Part shown: positions 8,074 to 14,571 of the stretch, in pieces | How the letters are laid out: every line of letters begins with the position of its first letter | How positions within the stretch are numbered: position 1 is the stretch's first letter | Assembly (NCBI GenBank): GCA_028709235.1 | Contig: JAQVXL010000021.1 | Coordinates: 1 to 35,223, forward strand | Direction: 5' to 3' | Origin: Desulfotomaculaceae bacterium | GTDB taxonomy: Bacteria > Bacillota > Desulfotomaculia > Desulfotomaculales > Pelotomaculaceae | DNA length: 35,223 nucleotides | Translations under genes and position numbers: made by a program | Notes under the pieces: generated by a model | Databases searched by the model: none | What the model was told of the DNA's origin: nothing | The model's input: only the letters and a program-made list of their open reading frames with translations

Positions 8074-8388
8074 TTATTTGAGCATTTTTTTGATGGCTTC
8101 CACGATTTGATCTTTTTTAAAGGCAAACACGAGAAGGATCAGTATGAGGAATAATACGAACGGGTTTACACCCGGCATGCCATATCCAGCTCCGCCTGAG
8201 TGATTGGGGGGGTAAGGCGCTGCTCCCGGAAAGGCCGGGTAAACCGGGATTAAAAGCGGTTGATTGCCGTCAACCCCGGTGCCTTTCTGATGTTTTTTGA
8301 CCCAATTATAATACTGTTCCCTGAGCTGTGGTGGCAAGGGGAAAAGAAAAGCGGCCGGCTCGTAATTGTTTCTCATGGGTTTAATCAC
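8074..8388 (-). CDS. Small Pro/Gly-rich single-pass membrane protein
   Basis: 104 residues from a GTG at 8388; an in-frame ATG at 8376 (100 residues) is an alternative start with GGGATG upstream. The N-terminal part has FLFPLPPQLREQYYNWVKKH. The middle is rich in Pro, Gly and Ala (AFPGAAPYPPNHSGGAGYG). One strong transmembrane helix, NPFVLFLILILLVFAFKKDQ, is followed by a short basic tail. I recognise no family. The layout resembles small tail-anchored envelope or spore proteins of Firmicutes, but that is only an analogy. It is the one clear complete minus-strand gene in the window. Confidence 0.65.
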   Translation of the reverse strand: MIKPMRNNYEPAAFLFPLPPQLREQYYNWVKKHQKGTGVDGNQPLLIPVYPAFPGAAPYPPNHSGGAGYGMPGVNPFVLFLILILLVFAFKKDQIVEAIKKMLK

Positions 8389-8529
8389 ATCCCGTTTTTA
8401 TTAAAACATTTGTTACCTACAACATATACCGCACCGGCCGCTTTGGTTACTAGTACCGGAGACATACCTAAAGTATTCTCGATCGGGACATTCCTCCGCA
8501 TCCCGATCGGGGATATTCTTCAGTTGTAG

Positions 8530-8547
8530 GGCGGGTTTTAACCCGCC
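8530..8547. repeat. GC-rich palindrome, REP-like
   Basis: GGCGGGTT, TT, AACCCGCC is a perfect 8-base-pair hairpin. The 17 bases 8526-8542 recur exactly at 32382-32398, so this is a dispersed short element. Confidence 0.65.
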
Positions 8548-8552
8548 AATCC

Positions 8553-8616
8553 AATCGGGGACATTCCTCAGCATGCAGAAATGCTTGTGATAGAGGTGTG
8601 TCCCATTCCTTATTCC
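8553..8616 (-). repeat. Intergenic repeat, copy 3 (inverted)
   Basis: Read on the minus strand, this is AGGAATGGGACACACCTCT, about 25 variable bases, then GAGGAATGTCCCCGAT. The same arrangement occurs on + at 11055-11114 and 14354-14415. Confidence 0.65.
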
Positions 8617-8688
8617 AACGTTGCCGCAATGGATCTGGCTTGGTTTCAACATAATTGACTTTGCTTAATAAATTTGTCGATACACTCC

Positions 8689-8716
8689 AGCCGCCGCATG
8701 GCGGCTTTACTTTTTG
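8689..8716 (+). terminator. Terminator upstream of spoIIIAA
   Basis: AGCCGCC (8689-8695), loop GCAT, GGCGGCT (8700-8706), then TTACTTTTT. It insulates the spoIIIA operon from the repeat patch; the transcript it ends is not obvious. Confidence 0.75.
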
Positions 8717-8781
8717 TCCGGACATTTATTTTTGGCATAACTTTCCGCTAAAGGCAATATTTATTATCAGGGGGGCTGTCC

Positions 8782-9804
8782 ATGATTAGTGCAGATTTTA
8801 TCAACTGTAAAGGTGATCGTTACAGCGCCTGGGCGGGCAATGAAATCCTGCTGGTACTTCCTTTAAACATCCGGCGCATGATCTCGACTCTGCCCGGTCA
8901 GATCCTTGACAGTGTTGAAGAGATCAGGGTCAGGCAGGGAAAACCGTTGCTGCTCGGGTTGTCATCAGGAGATATATTTGTAAATCCGGAAGGGCAGCCG
9001 GCGCGGCAGGTTGGGGAAGCTTACCACGTGACAGCGGCTGATATGGAAAATTTAATTGAATTGATCAGCGGTTCTTCACTCTATGCCCTGGAGGAGGAAC
9101 TGCGGACCGGGTTTATAACCCTGCCGGGAGGACACCGGGCGGGCATTACGGGCAGAGCGGTATTGGACGGAGGGAAAGTCAGGACGCTGAAAAACCTGTC
9201 CTGCTGCAACCTGCGTGTTTCCCGTGAGGTTACGGGGGCGGCAACCGGACTCCTGCCTCATATCGTGAATAAAAGAAACGGCAGCATTTATCATACTATC
9301 CTGGTGTCGCCACCCAGGTGCGGCAAGACGACCATGCTGAGAGACATTATCAGGCAGATCAGCGGCGGTGTCCCGGGTCTCCTTTATCCGGGGCTTACTG
9401 TTGGATTGGTTGACGAACGTTCTGAAATAGCGGGTTGTTACAGGGGAGTGCCTCAGCGTGACGTGGGAATAAGGACCGATGTTTTAGATGGCTGTCCTAA
9501 AGCGGAAGGCATGATGATGCTTTTACGTTCGATGGGGCCTCAGGTGATTGCGGCCGACGAAATTGGCCGCCGGGAGGATGTTGACGCTATGGAAGAAGTT
9601 TTAAACGCCGGGGTCAAGATCCTTCTTACAGCCCACGGCTCAACCCTGGCCGAACTGGCTGAAAGGCCTGTGCTCGGCAGGTTGATCCGTTCCAAGATGA
9701 TCGAGCGGTATGTAATATTAAGCCGCTCCCGCGGCGCCGGAACAGTTGAAAATATAGTTGACGGTAAGACTTTCCGGGCTGTGGCTGTGGGGGTGAGAAA
9801 ATGA
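8782..9804 (+). CDS. spoIIIAA: Stage III sporulation ATPase SpoIIIAA
   Basis: 340 residues, ATG behind AGGGGGGC. It is the cytoplasmic secretion-type ATPase that powers the SpoIIIA-SpoIIQ channel between mother cell and forespore. The Walker A motif is SPPRCGKT at 176-183. Walker B-like segments are GLVDERSEIAG and QVIAADEIGRRED. The C-terminal AHGSTLAELAERPVLG region is typical. It is some 25 residues longer at the N-terminus than the usual ~310. First gene of the spoIIIA operon; in Bacillus the operon is transcribed by sigma-E in the mother cell, but I could not place a convincing sigma-E promoter here. Confidence 0.97.
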   Translation: MISADFINCKGDRYSAWAGNEILLVLPLNIRRMISTLPGQILDSVEEIRVRQGKPLLLGLSSGDIFVNPEGQPARQVGEAYHVTAADMENLIELISGSSLYALEEELRTGFITLPGGHRAGITGRAVLDGGKVRTLKNLSCCNLRVSREVTGAATGLLPHIVNKRNGSIYHTILVSPPRCGKTTMLRDIIRQISGGVPGLLYPGLTVGLVDERSEIAGCYRGVPQRDVGIRTDVLDGCPKAEGMMMLLRSMGPQVIAADEIGRREDVDAMEEVLNAGVKILLTAHGSTLAELAERPVLGRLIRSKMIERYVILSRSRGAGTVENIVDGKTFRAVAVGVRK

Positions 9805-10319
9805 TTAAACTGCTGGGAGCCGCTATGGTAGTAGCATCCAGCGGCATCGGCGGTATGACTGTGGCCGGCAGATACAGCCGCAGGCCGAGAGAGCTGAAAT
9901 CACTGGGGTATGCGCTGCAAATGCTGGAAACGGAAATTTCTTACGGGGCGAATCAGCTGAAGGTAGCCCTGGAACAGGTGGCCAACCGCTGCGATAAGGT
10001 GGTAGCGCCTTTGTTCAGCCGGGCCGCGGCAGAACTTTCTGCTGCTACCGGCATTACCGCCGCGGCTGCCTGGGAAAATTCCCTTTGCGCTTATTACCGT
10101 AAAAGCGCTTTAAATCCGCAGGACCTGATTATTCTGCGCAGTCTGGGTTCCTCTCTGGGCATATCAGACCGTGCCGATCAAGTCAAGCACTTGAACCTGG
10201 CAATGGAACAGATTAAATCAGAAAACACCAAAGCGGAAGACGAAGCCGCCCGTAATGTAAAGCTGTGGAACCACCTGGGTTTTCTGGGCGGGCTGCTTGT
10301 TGTTCTTATTCTTTATTAA
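9801..10319 (+). CDS. spoIIIAB: Stage III sporulation protein SpoIIIAB
   Basis: 172 residues, overlapping spoIIIAA by 4 bases (ATGA), which implies translational coupling. An N-terminal hydrophobic helix (KLLGAAMVVASSGIGGMTVA) and a C-terminal helix (LGFLGGLLVVLILY) flank a helical cytoplasmic domain with RRPRELKSLGYALQMLETEI, the family signature. It resembles the GspF/PilC-like platform proteins of secretion systems and is part of the SpoIIIA channel. Confidence 0.95.
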   Translation: MIKLLGAAMVVASSGIGGMTVAGRYSRRPRELKSLGYALQMLETEISYGANQLKVALEQVANRCDKVVAPLFSRAAAELSAATGITAAAAWENSLCAYYRKSALNPQDLIILRSLGSSLGISDRADQVKHLNLAMEQIKSENTKAEDEAARNVKLWNHLGFLGGLLVVLILY

Positions 10320-10336
10320 GAGAAAGAGGTGCAGCA

Positions 10337-10540
10337 ATGGTTAACGGTATTGATTTAATTTTTAGAATAGCCGGTGTCGGGATCCTGGTGGCAGTCCTTA
10401 ATACGATATTAAAGCAAGCCGGCAAAGAAGAGCAGGGGCATATTGTTACTCTGGCCGGCCTGGCTATTGTTTTTATATGGGTGATCCAGCTGCTGGCGGT
10501 TCTGTTCGATCAGGTCAAATCAGTTTTCAAGCTGTTCTAA
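10337..10540 (+). CDS. spoIIIAC: Stage III sporulation protein SpoIIIAC
   Basis: 67 residues. The ATG at 10337 lies behind AAAGAGGTG; an upstream in-frame ATG at 10265 lies inside spoIIIAB and is rejected. Two transmembrane helices are visible (LIFRIAGVGILVAVLNTIL and IVTLAGLAIVFIWVIQLLAV), separated by a short polar loop KQAGKEEQ. SpoIIIAC and SpoIIIAD are paralogous small membrane subunits of the channel base. Confidence 0.95.
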   Translation: MVNGIDLIFRIAGVGILVAVLNTILKQAGKEEQGHIVTLAGLAIVFIWVIQLLAVLFDQVKSVFKLF

Positions 10541-10565
10541 ACTTATTAAAGAACGGGAGTAATTT

Positions 10566-10952
10566 ATGGATGTGCTGCAGATAGTCGCTATCGGGCTTAT
10601 CGCTACTGTGCTGATAGTTGTGATCAGAAGCCTGCGTCCGGAACTGGCGGTTCTCCTGAGCGTTGCCGCGGGAGTAATTATTTTCCTGCTGGTGCTGGGG
10701 AAAATCAGTTCAATCATGGATATCATCAAGGAACTGGCGAATAAAGCAGGCATCAACATGGTCTATATGGGGACCATTCTGAAAATAATCGGCATTGCTT
10801 ATATTGCGGAATTTGGCGCGCAGATCTGCCGCGATGCAGGTGAAGGGGCGATTGCCTCCAAGATTGAGTTTGCGGCTAAAATTTTAATTATGGTGCTGGC
10901 AGTGCCGATCGTGGTGGCGGTACTGACGATGCTCCTGAAACTGGTACCGTGA
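10566..10952 (+). CDS. spoIIIAD: Stage III sporulation protein SpoIIIAD
   Basis: 128 residues. It has four predicted membrane helices: residues about 2-20, 28-45, 60-80 and 100-125. The central IKELANKAGINMVYMGTILK and the EFGAQICRDAGEGAIASKIE loop are typical of the family. It starts 25 bases after spoIIIAC. The gap to spoIIIAE is 184 bases, unusually long for this tightly packed operon, because a repeat element is inserted there. Confidence 0.95.
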   Translation: MDVLQIVAIGLIATVLIVVIRSLRPELAVLLSVAAGVIIFLLVLGKISSIMDIIKELANKAGINMVYMGTILKIIGIAYIAEFGAQICRDAGEGAIASKIEFAAKILIMVLAVPIVVAVLTMLLKLVP

Positions 10953-10963
10953 TATATCTCTTT

Positions 10964-11118
10964 TTCTGGCAGCTTCTTTTGCTGCATGGTATCAGACAGA
11001 GGAACGGGGACACACATTTTTCTGCAGCATTATATCGTTGTGTGATACCAGACAGAGGAATGGGGACACACCTCTGTTTGGGGCTGGGCGTTGTAGCCGA
11101 GGTATGTCCCCGATGTAT
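10964..11118 (+). repeat. Intergenic repeat, copy 1 (between spoIIIAD and AE)
   Basis: Two tandem half-units, each with (C)AGACAGAGGAAYGGGGACACAC (starting about 10993 and 11049), are followed by CCTCTGTTTGGGG, a variable segment, and GAGGTATGTCCCCGAT. The same composite is found after spoIIIAH at 14242-14418. The pairing of GGGGACA with TGTCCCC allows a long hairpin. No transposase gene is in the window. Confidence 0.8.
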
Positions 11119-11136
11119 GTAAGGCGGTGAGGTTTA

Positions 11137-12303
11137 GTGACGAGGGTTATTATATTGATTTTTACTGTTCTGCTTGTTTTCTCGCCTGCCGGCTGTATCG
11201 CGGCCCCTGCCGGCGAAACTGCCCAGGAGAATCCGGTCGACCCGCTTGATCTTGAAGATGTGCAATCCTATATAAACCAGTTGGACGACACGGTTCAAGA
11301 GGTTGTGCCGCAGTTTGATTTCAAAGATATGGTAATCAAGCTGGTTAAGGGTGAACAGGACTGGAAACCGGCTGATATCCTCAACAATATTATGAGTATG
11401 CTTTTCAAGGAGGTAGTGGCTAATTTTGCCCTGTTGGGCAAGCTGGTGGTCCTGGCGGTAATTTGCGCCGTGCTGCAAAACCTGGTCAGTTCTTTTGATC
11501 AAGGAACAACCGGACAGCTGGCTTATTCCGTCACTTACCTGGTACTGATAACAATTGCTATTAGCTCTTTTTCCCTGGCAGTCAACGCGGGCAGGGAAGT
11601 GGTGGACGCTATGGTTACGTTTATGCAGGCGCTGCTGCCGGTCTTGCTGACTCTGCTGGTGGCTGTCGGGGGATTTGCTTCAGCGGCAATTTTCAGCCCG
11701 GTAATATTAACCACGCTGGGTATATTTGGCACCATGATTAAGGACATAATACTGCCCCTGTTCTTTTTTGTCGCCATCCTGGGCGTTGTCAGCAACCTGA
11801 CTGACCGGTTTAAGGTGACCAACCTGGCTGACCTGTTAAAAACCGTGGCGATGGGTTTGATGGGTGTTTTTACGACTATTTTTCTGGGAGTGCTGGCGAT
11901 ACAGGGAGTGGCAGGCGCGGTTAGCGATTCAGTAACGTACAGGACAGCCCGGTTTACAGTTAAAACTTTTGTGCCTATGGTGGGGGGGATGCTGTCGGAC
12001 GCCCTGGACGCTGTCATAAGTTCTTCATTATTAATCAAAAATGCGCTGGGCATCGCGGGGATCGGGGTAATAGGAGCAATAATGATTGTGCCTTTGTTAA
12101 AAATAGTAACACTGGCTATTACCTATAAACTGGCGGGCTCTTTGATCCAGCCGGTTGCTGACGGGCAGATGGTGGACTGCTTGAACAGCCTTGGCAACAG
12201 CCTTTTTCTGGTTTTTGCCGCGGTGGCCACAGTGGGGCTGCTATTCTTTTTTACCATTACCATCGTAGTGGGCATAGGCAACATAACGGTCATGTTAAGG
12301 TGA
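11137..12303 (+). CDS. spoIIIAE: Stage III sporulation protein SpoIIIAE
   Basis: 388 residues, GTG start behind AAGGCGGTGAGG. An N-terminal signal peptide (IILIFTVLLVFSPAGC) is followed by an extracytoplasmic segment with the LEDVQSYINQLDDTVQ helix, then six or more membrane helices between residues 90 and 388, as expected for the polytopic channel subunit. LNQLAR-type motifs are not needed; the LADLLKTVAMGLMGVFTTIF region is family-typical. The gene begins 18 bases after repeat copy 1, so the element may affect its transcription. Confidence 0.96.
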   Translation: MTRVIILIFTVLLVFSPAGCIAAPAGETAQENPVDPLDLEDVQSYINQLDDTVQEVVPQFDFKDMVIKLVKGEQDWKPADILNNIMSMLFKEVVANFALLGKLVVLAVICAVLQNLVSSFDQGTTGQLAYSVTYLVLITIAISSFSLAVNAGREVVDAMVTFMQALLPVLLTLLVAVGGFASAAIFSPVILTTLGIFGTMIKDIILPLFFFVAILGVVSNLTDRFKVTNLADLLKTVAMGLMGVFTTIFLGVLAIQGVAGAVSDSVTYRTARFTVKTFVPMVGGMLSDALDAVISSSLLIKNALGIAGIGVIGAIMIVPLLKIVTLAITYKLAGSLIQPVADGQMVDCLNSLGNSLFLVFAAVATVGLLFFFTITIVVGIGNITVMLR

Positions 12304-12367
12304 ACGAGGCAGCGGCTGTAACGGCTTAACGTCCGGCATTAAAGCCTGACCGGGAAGGGGGGGTCCA

Positions 12368-13003
12368 GTGGAAGCAATCCGCAGCCTGGTACAGAACATT
12401 ATTATTATTGTGATCCTGGCATTGTTCCTGGAAATGTTCCTGCCGCATGGTGATCTGAAAAAGTATGTAAAAATGGTAATGGGCCTCCTGATTATCATAG
12501 CTGTGATTCAGACAGTGGGCACTATTGTGCAGTGGGACTACAGCGGAGAGTTGTCTGCATTTACTACTGAAGGAGATAAAATGGATGTTTCCAATGTTAT
12601 GGAGGCGGGAGAAAAAATCTCAGGCGAGCAGCAGCAGAAAGCGATCGAACAATATGAGACCGGCATAGCCAGACAGATAATAGCGCTTACCAGCGTCTAT
12701 CAGGATCCACCGGTGGTAGAAGTGGATGTAAAGGTCCAGTCCAGCAGCAGCGAATCTGACTTTGGGCAGATTAAAGAAGTAGTTTTATATGTTGATCAAA
12801 CTGCCGGCACGCCAACACCGGAAAGCAGTATTGCCATCGAAGAAGTAAAGCCGGTTACTGTAACTGTCAACGGCGCCGGTGAAACCGGGCCGGAGCCGGC
12901 AGCGGATGCGGGCCCGCCGCGCGGTACCGTGTCCGGCCTGATTGGCATGGTCGCTGACTTCTATAGTCTGGAACAGCAGCAAGTAAAGGTTATGTACAGA
13001 TAA
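12368..13003 (+). CDS. spoIIIAF: Stage III sporulation protein SpoIIIAF
   Basis: 211 residues, GTG start behind a run GGGAAGGGGGGG. Two N-terminal transmembrane helices (LVQNIIIIVILALFLEMFLP and MVMGLLIIIAVIQTVGTIVQ) are separated by HGDLKKYVK, then a soluble ring-building-motif-like domain containing IARQIIALTSVYQDPPVVEV. It ends with FYSLEQQQVKVMYR, as in homologues. The segment 170-190 is Pro/Gly-rich and variable. Confidence 0.94.
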   Translation: MEAIRSLVQNIIIIVILALFLEMFLPHGDLKKYVKMVMGLLIIIAVIQTVGTIVQWDYSGELSAFTTEGDKMDVSNVMEAGEKISGEQQQKAIEQYETGIARQIIALTSVYQDPPVVEVDVKVQSSSSESDFGQIKEVVLYVDQTAGTPTPESSIAIEEVKPVTVTVNGAGETGPEPAADAGPPRGTVSGLIGMVADFYSLEQQQVKVMYR

Positions 13004-13018
13004 ACGGAGGTGACGTTT

Positions 13019-13657
13019 TTGAGTAAACTACTTGAATTCCTTGGTTTTGGCAGAAAGAACGAAAGCAAGCTTCCAGCAAAGTACCCGGGAGGACGTGGCA
13101 TATGGCTTGTAGTAATGGCGGCCCTGGGAGTTGCCATCTTAATATTTTCCGCAGTCATCGGTCCTGATCACGACCCAGGGTATTCCACCGGACAAACCCC
13201 GCCGCAGGAAGGTAATGTTAACGCGGCGCCTGAACAGGCCAGGAGTGCAATGACTGCTGAGGAAGAACAGCTTGGCAGTAAACTTTGTGAAATGCTGCGG
13301 CAGGTAGAGGGCGCCGGCAGGGTTGAGGTTTCAGTGCGGCTGTCAGGCACCACCAGGTCGGAGTATGCTGTTAACGATACTACAGGCAAAAAATTAACTG
13401 AGGAAAAAGACCAGGGAGGCGGTACGCGCACTACCACGGAAGAAACAGGCAGCAGTCAGCTGGTCATGAACCGCAGCGGCAGCGGGGGTGAACAGCCCGT
13501 GGTCGAAAGGCAGGCAGCTCCACAAATAGCCGGGGTACTGGTGGTAGCCGACGGCGCCGGCAACGCCAGGGTGAAGGCAAAACTCTACGAAGCGACGAGA
13601 GTGGCAGTTGGCGTGGAGCCTCAGAAGATACTTGTCCTGCCGATGGAAAGGAGATAG
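13019..13657 (+). CDS. spoIIIAG: Stage III sporulation protein SpoIIIAG
   Basis: 212 residues from TTG at 13019, chosen because CGGAGGTGA (13005-13013) lies 5 bases upstream; a GTG at 13010 overlaps that SD. One transmembrane helix (GIWLVVMAALGVAILIFSAV) precedes an extracytoplasmic domain with LCEMLRQVEGAGRVEVSVRL and the C-terminal QIAGVLVVADGAGN and KILVLPMERR. SpoIIIAG forms a large ring in the channel. A Gly/Thr/Ser-rich loop (GGGTRTTTEETGSS) corresponds to the beta-hairpin insertion region of the family. Confidence 0.95.
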   Translation: MSKLLEFLGFGRKNESKLPAKYPGGRGIWLVVMAALGVAILIFSAVIGPDHDPGYSTGQTPPQEGNVNAAPEQARSAMTAEEEQLGSKLCEMLRQVEGAGRVEVSVRLSGTTRSEYAVNDTTGKKLTEEKDQGGGTRTTTEETGSSQLVMNRSGSGGEQPVVERQAAPQIAGVLVVADGAGNARVKAKLYEATRVAVGVEPQKILVLPMERR

Positions 13658-13659
13658 AG

Positions 13660-14241
13660 ATGTTTTCAGTTATTATTAAGCGGCGTACCTTGACGTTGAT
13701 TTTAATGGGCATATGTGGAGTTCTGCTCCTGCTGGCCGGCCTGAAGGGCAACCTGTTTGAAAAAAAGAACCCGGAACAGAGTATGCCTGTAAGCCAGCCC
13801 GCGGTTAGCGATATCAGTATTGAAGAGATCACCCCGCAGCCCTTTTTTGCTAACAAGACAGAAGAAGCCGCTCCTGACGGGGGGGATGACAGTGCCGACT
13901 TCTTTGTCGAGTACCGGCTGGAGAGAGACCGGACCCGGGGGCAGAGGATTGAGTGGCTGAGAGAAGTGATCAATAACGTAAACTCAGCCGGAGAAACCAG
14001 GCAAAAGGCCCAGGAGCACCTGCTGGCCATCAGCAGCAAAATGGAGAAAGAAATCGAACTGGAGAACCTGCTCAGGGCAAAAGGGTTTAAAGACGCCGCG
14101 GTTATAGCCGATGACCGGGCCGTGACTGTCATCGTCACGTCCGACAAACTGTCAATCAGTGAATCAACTGAGATAAACAACCTGGTTTCCCGCCGGACCG
14201 GTGTAGACGCCCAAAACATAATAATTATACCAAAAATATAA
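13660..14241 (+). CDS. spoIIIAH: Stage III sporulation protein SpoIIIAH
   Basis: 193 residues, starting 2 bases after spoIIIAG behind AAAGGAGA. One N-terminal membrane helix (LTLILMGICGVLLLLAGL), a variable linker (about 30-75) and a YscJ/FliF-like domain with REVINNVNSAGETRQKAQE, LLRAKGFKDAAVIADDRAVT and a C-terminal TGVDAQNIIIIPKI. In Bacillus this domain docks with forespore SpoIIQ. Last gene of the operon; a repeat element begins immediately after its stop codon. Confidence 0.96.
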   Translation: MFSVIIKRRTLTLILMGICGVLLLLAGLKGNLFEKKNPEQSMPVSQPAVSDISIEEITPQPFFANKTEEAAPDGGDDSADFFVEYRLERDRTRGQRIEWLREVINNVNSAGETRQKAQEHLLAISSKMEKEIELENLLRAKGFKDAAVIADDRAVTVIVTSDKLSISESTEINNLVSRRTGVDAQNIIIIPKI

Positions 14242-14418
14242 GGGACGGAGACACATCCCCGCTTCTGGCAGCTATTGCTGTTGCAAGGTACCAGACAGAT
14301 GAACGGGGACACACCTCTGTTTCTGGCGACTTGTATCGTTCATGTTACCTGACAGAGGAATGGGGACACACCTCTTATTTGGGGCCTGCCTTTGCGGTTG
14401 GAAGAATGTCCCCGATAT
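14242..14418 (+). repeat. Intergenic repeat, copy 2 (after spoIIIAH)
   Basis: Composite like copy 1: CTGGCAGCTATTGCTG, then ACCAGACAGATGAACGGGGA, a variable middle, GACAGAGGAATGGGGACACA and a terminal AGAATGTCCCCGAT. Copies 1 and 2 are direct repeats bracketing spoIIIAE-AH. This copy has an extra 5-prime GGGACGGAGACACATCCCC. Confidence 0.8.
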
Positions 14419-14454
14419 ATATTGCGTATATATTGTATACTTGCGGCAAAGAGG

Positions 14455-14483
14455 TTTCCAAACCTTGAATAATTAAATATAAT
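14455..14483 (+). promoter_or_regulatory. SigA-type promoter candidate for pycB-accB/accC
   Basis: TTTCCA (14455-14460), 17-base spacer, perfect TATAAT (14478-14483). It would start transcripts near 14490 and give a leader of about 80 bases containing a terminator-like hairpin. Confidence 0.5.
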
Positions 14484-14506
14484 GTTTTTGTGGGCATAAT
14501 AATTGG

Positions 14507-14543
14507 ATCAGGTTGTCTTCAATTAAGCAGCAACCTGATTTTT
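14507..14543 (+). terminator. Leader hairpin with T-run before pycB-accB
   Basis: ATCAGGTTG (14507-14515) pairs perfectly with CAACCTGAT (14531-14539), with a 15-base loop and five T residues. It either ends read-through from the spoIIIA operon or acts as an attenuator downstream of the promoter at 14455-14483. Confidence 0.65.
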
Positions 14544-14571
14544 ATATTCCGGCCTGCAGGGAGGTTTAACA

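Larger units (their letters stand above)
8400..8688. repeat. Repeat-rich intergenic patch
   Basis: No gene is supported here. The stretch holds three degenerate copies of a unit like ATCGGGGACATTCCTC (near 8482, 8505 and 8554), a palindrome at 8530-8547, and an inverted copy of the repeat family seen around spoIIIAE-AH (8553-8616). Confidence 0.6.

Noticed and set aside
8721-8743. Sigma-E promoter for spoIIIAA (CATAACTT as -10)
   Set aside because: The only ATATT/CATTT-like -35 candidates are at the wrong spacing, so I do not assign it.
10993-11110. CRISPR array suggested by GAGGAAYGGGGACACAC units
   Set aside because: Only two units per copy with unequal, themselves similar spacers, repeated at another locus as a block, and no cas genes.
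13464-14312. 282-residue minus-strand frame over spoIIIAG/AH
   Set aside because: It lies antisense to two well-supported spoIIIA genes, has low-complexity Ser/Leu composition and no SD.
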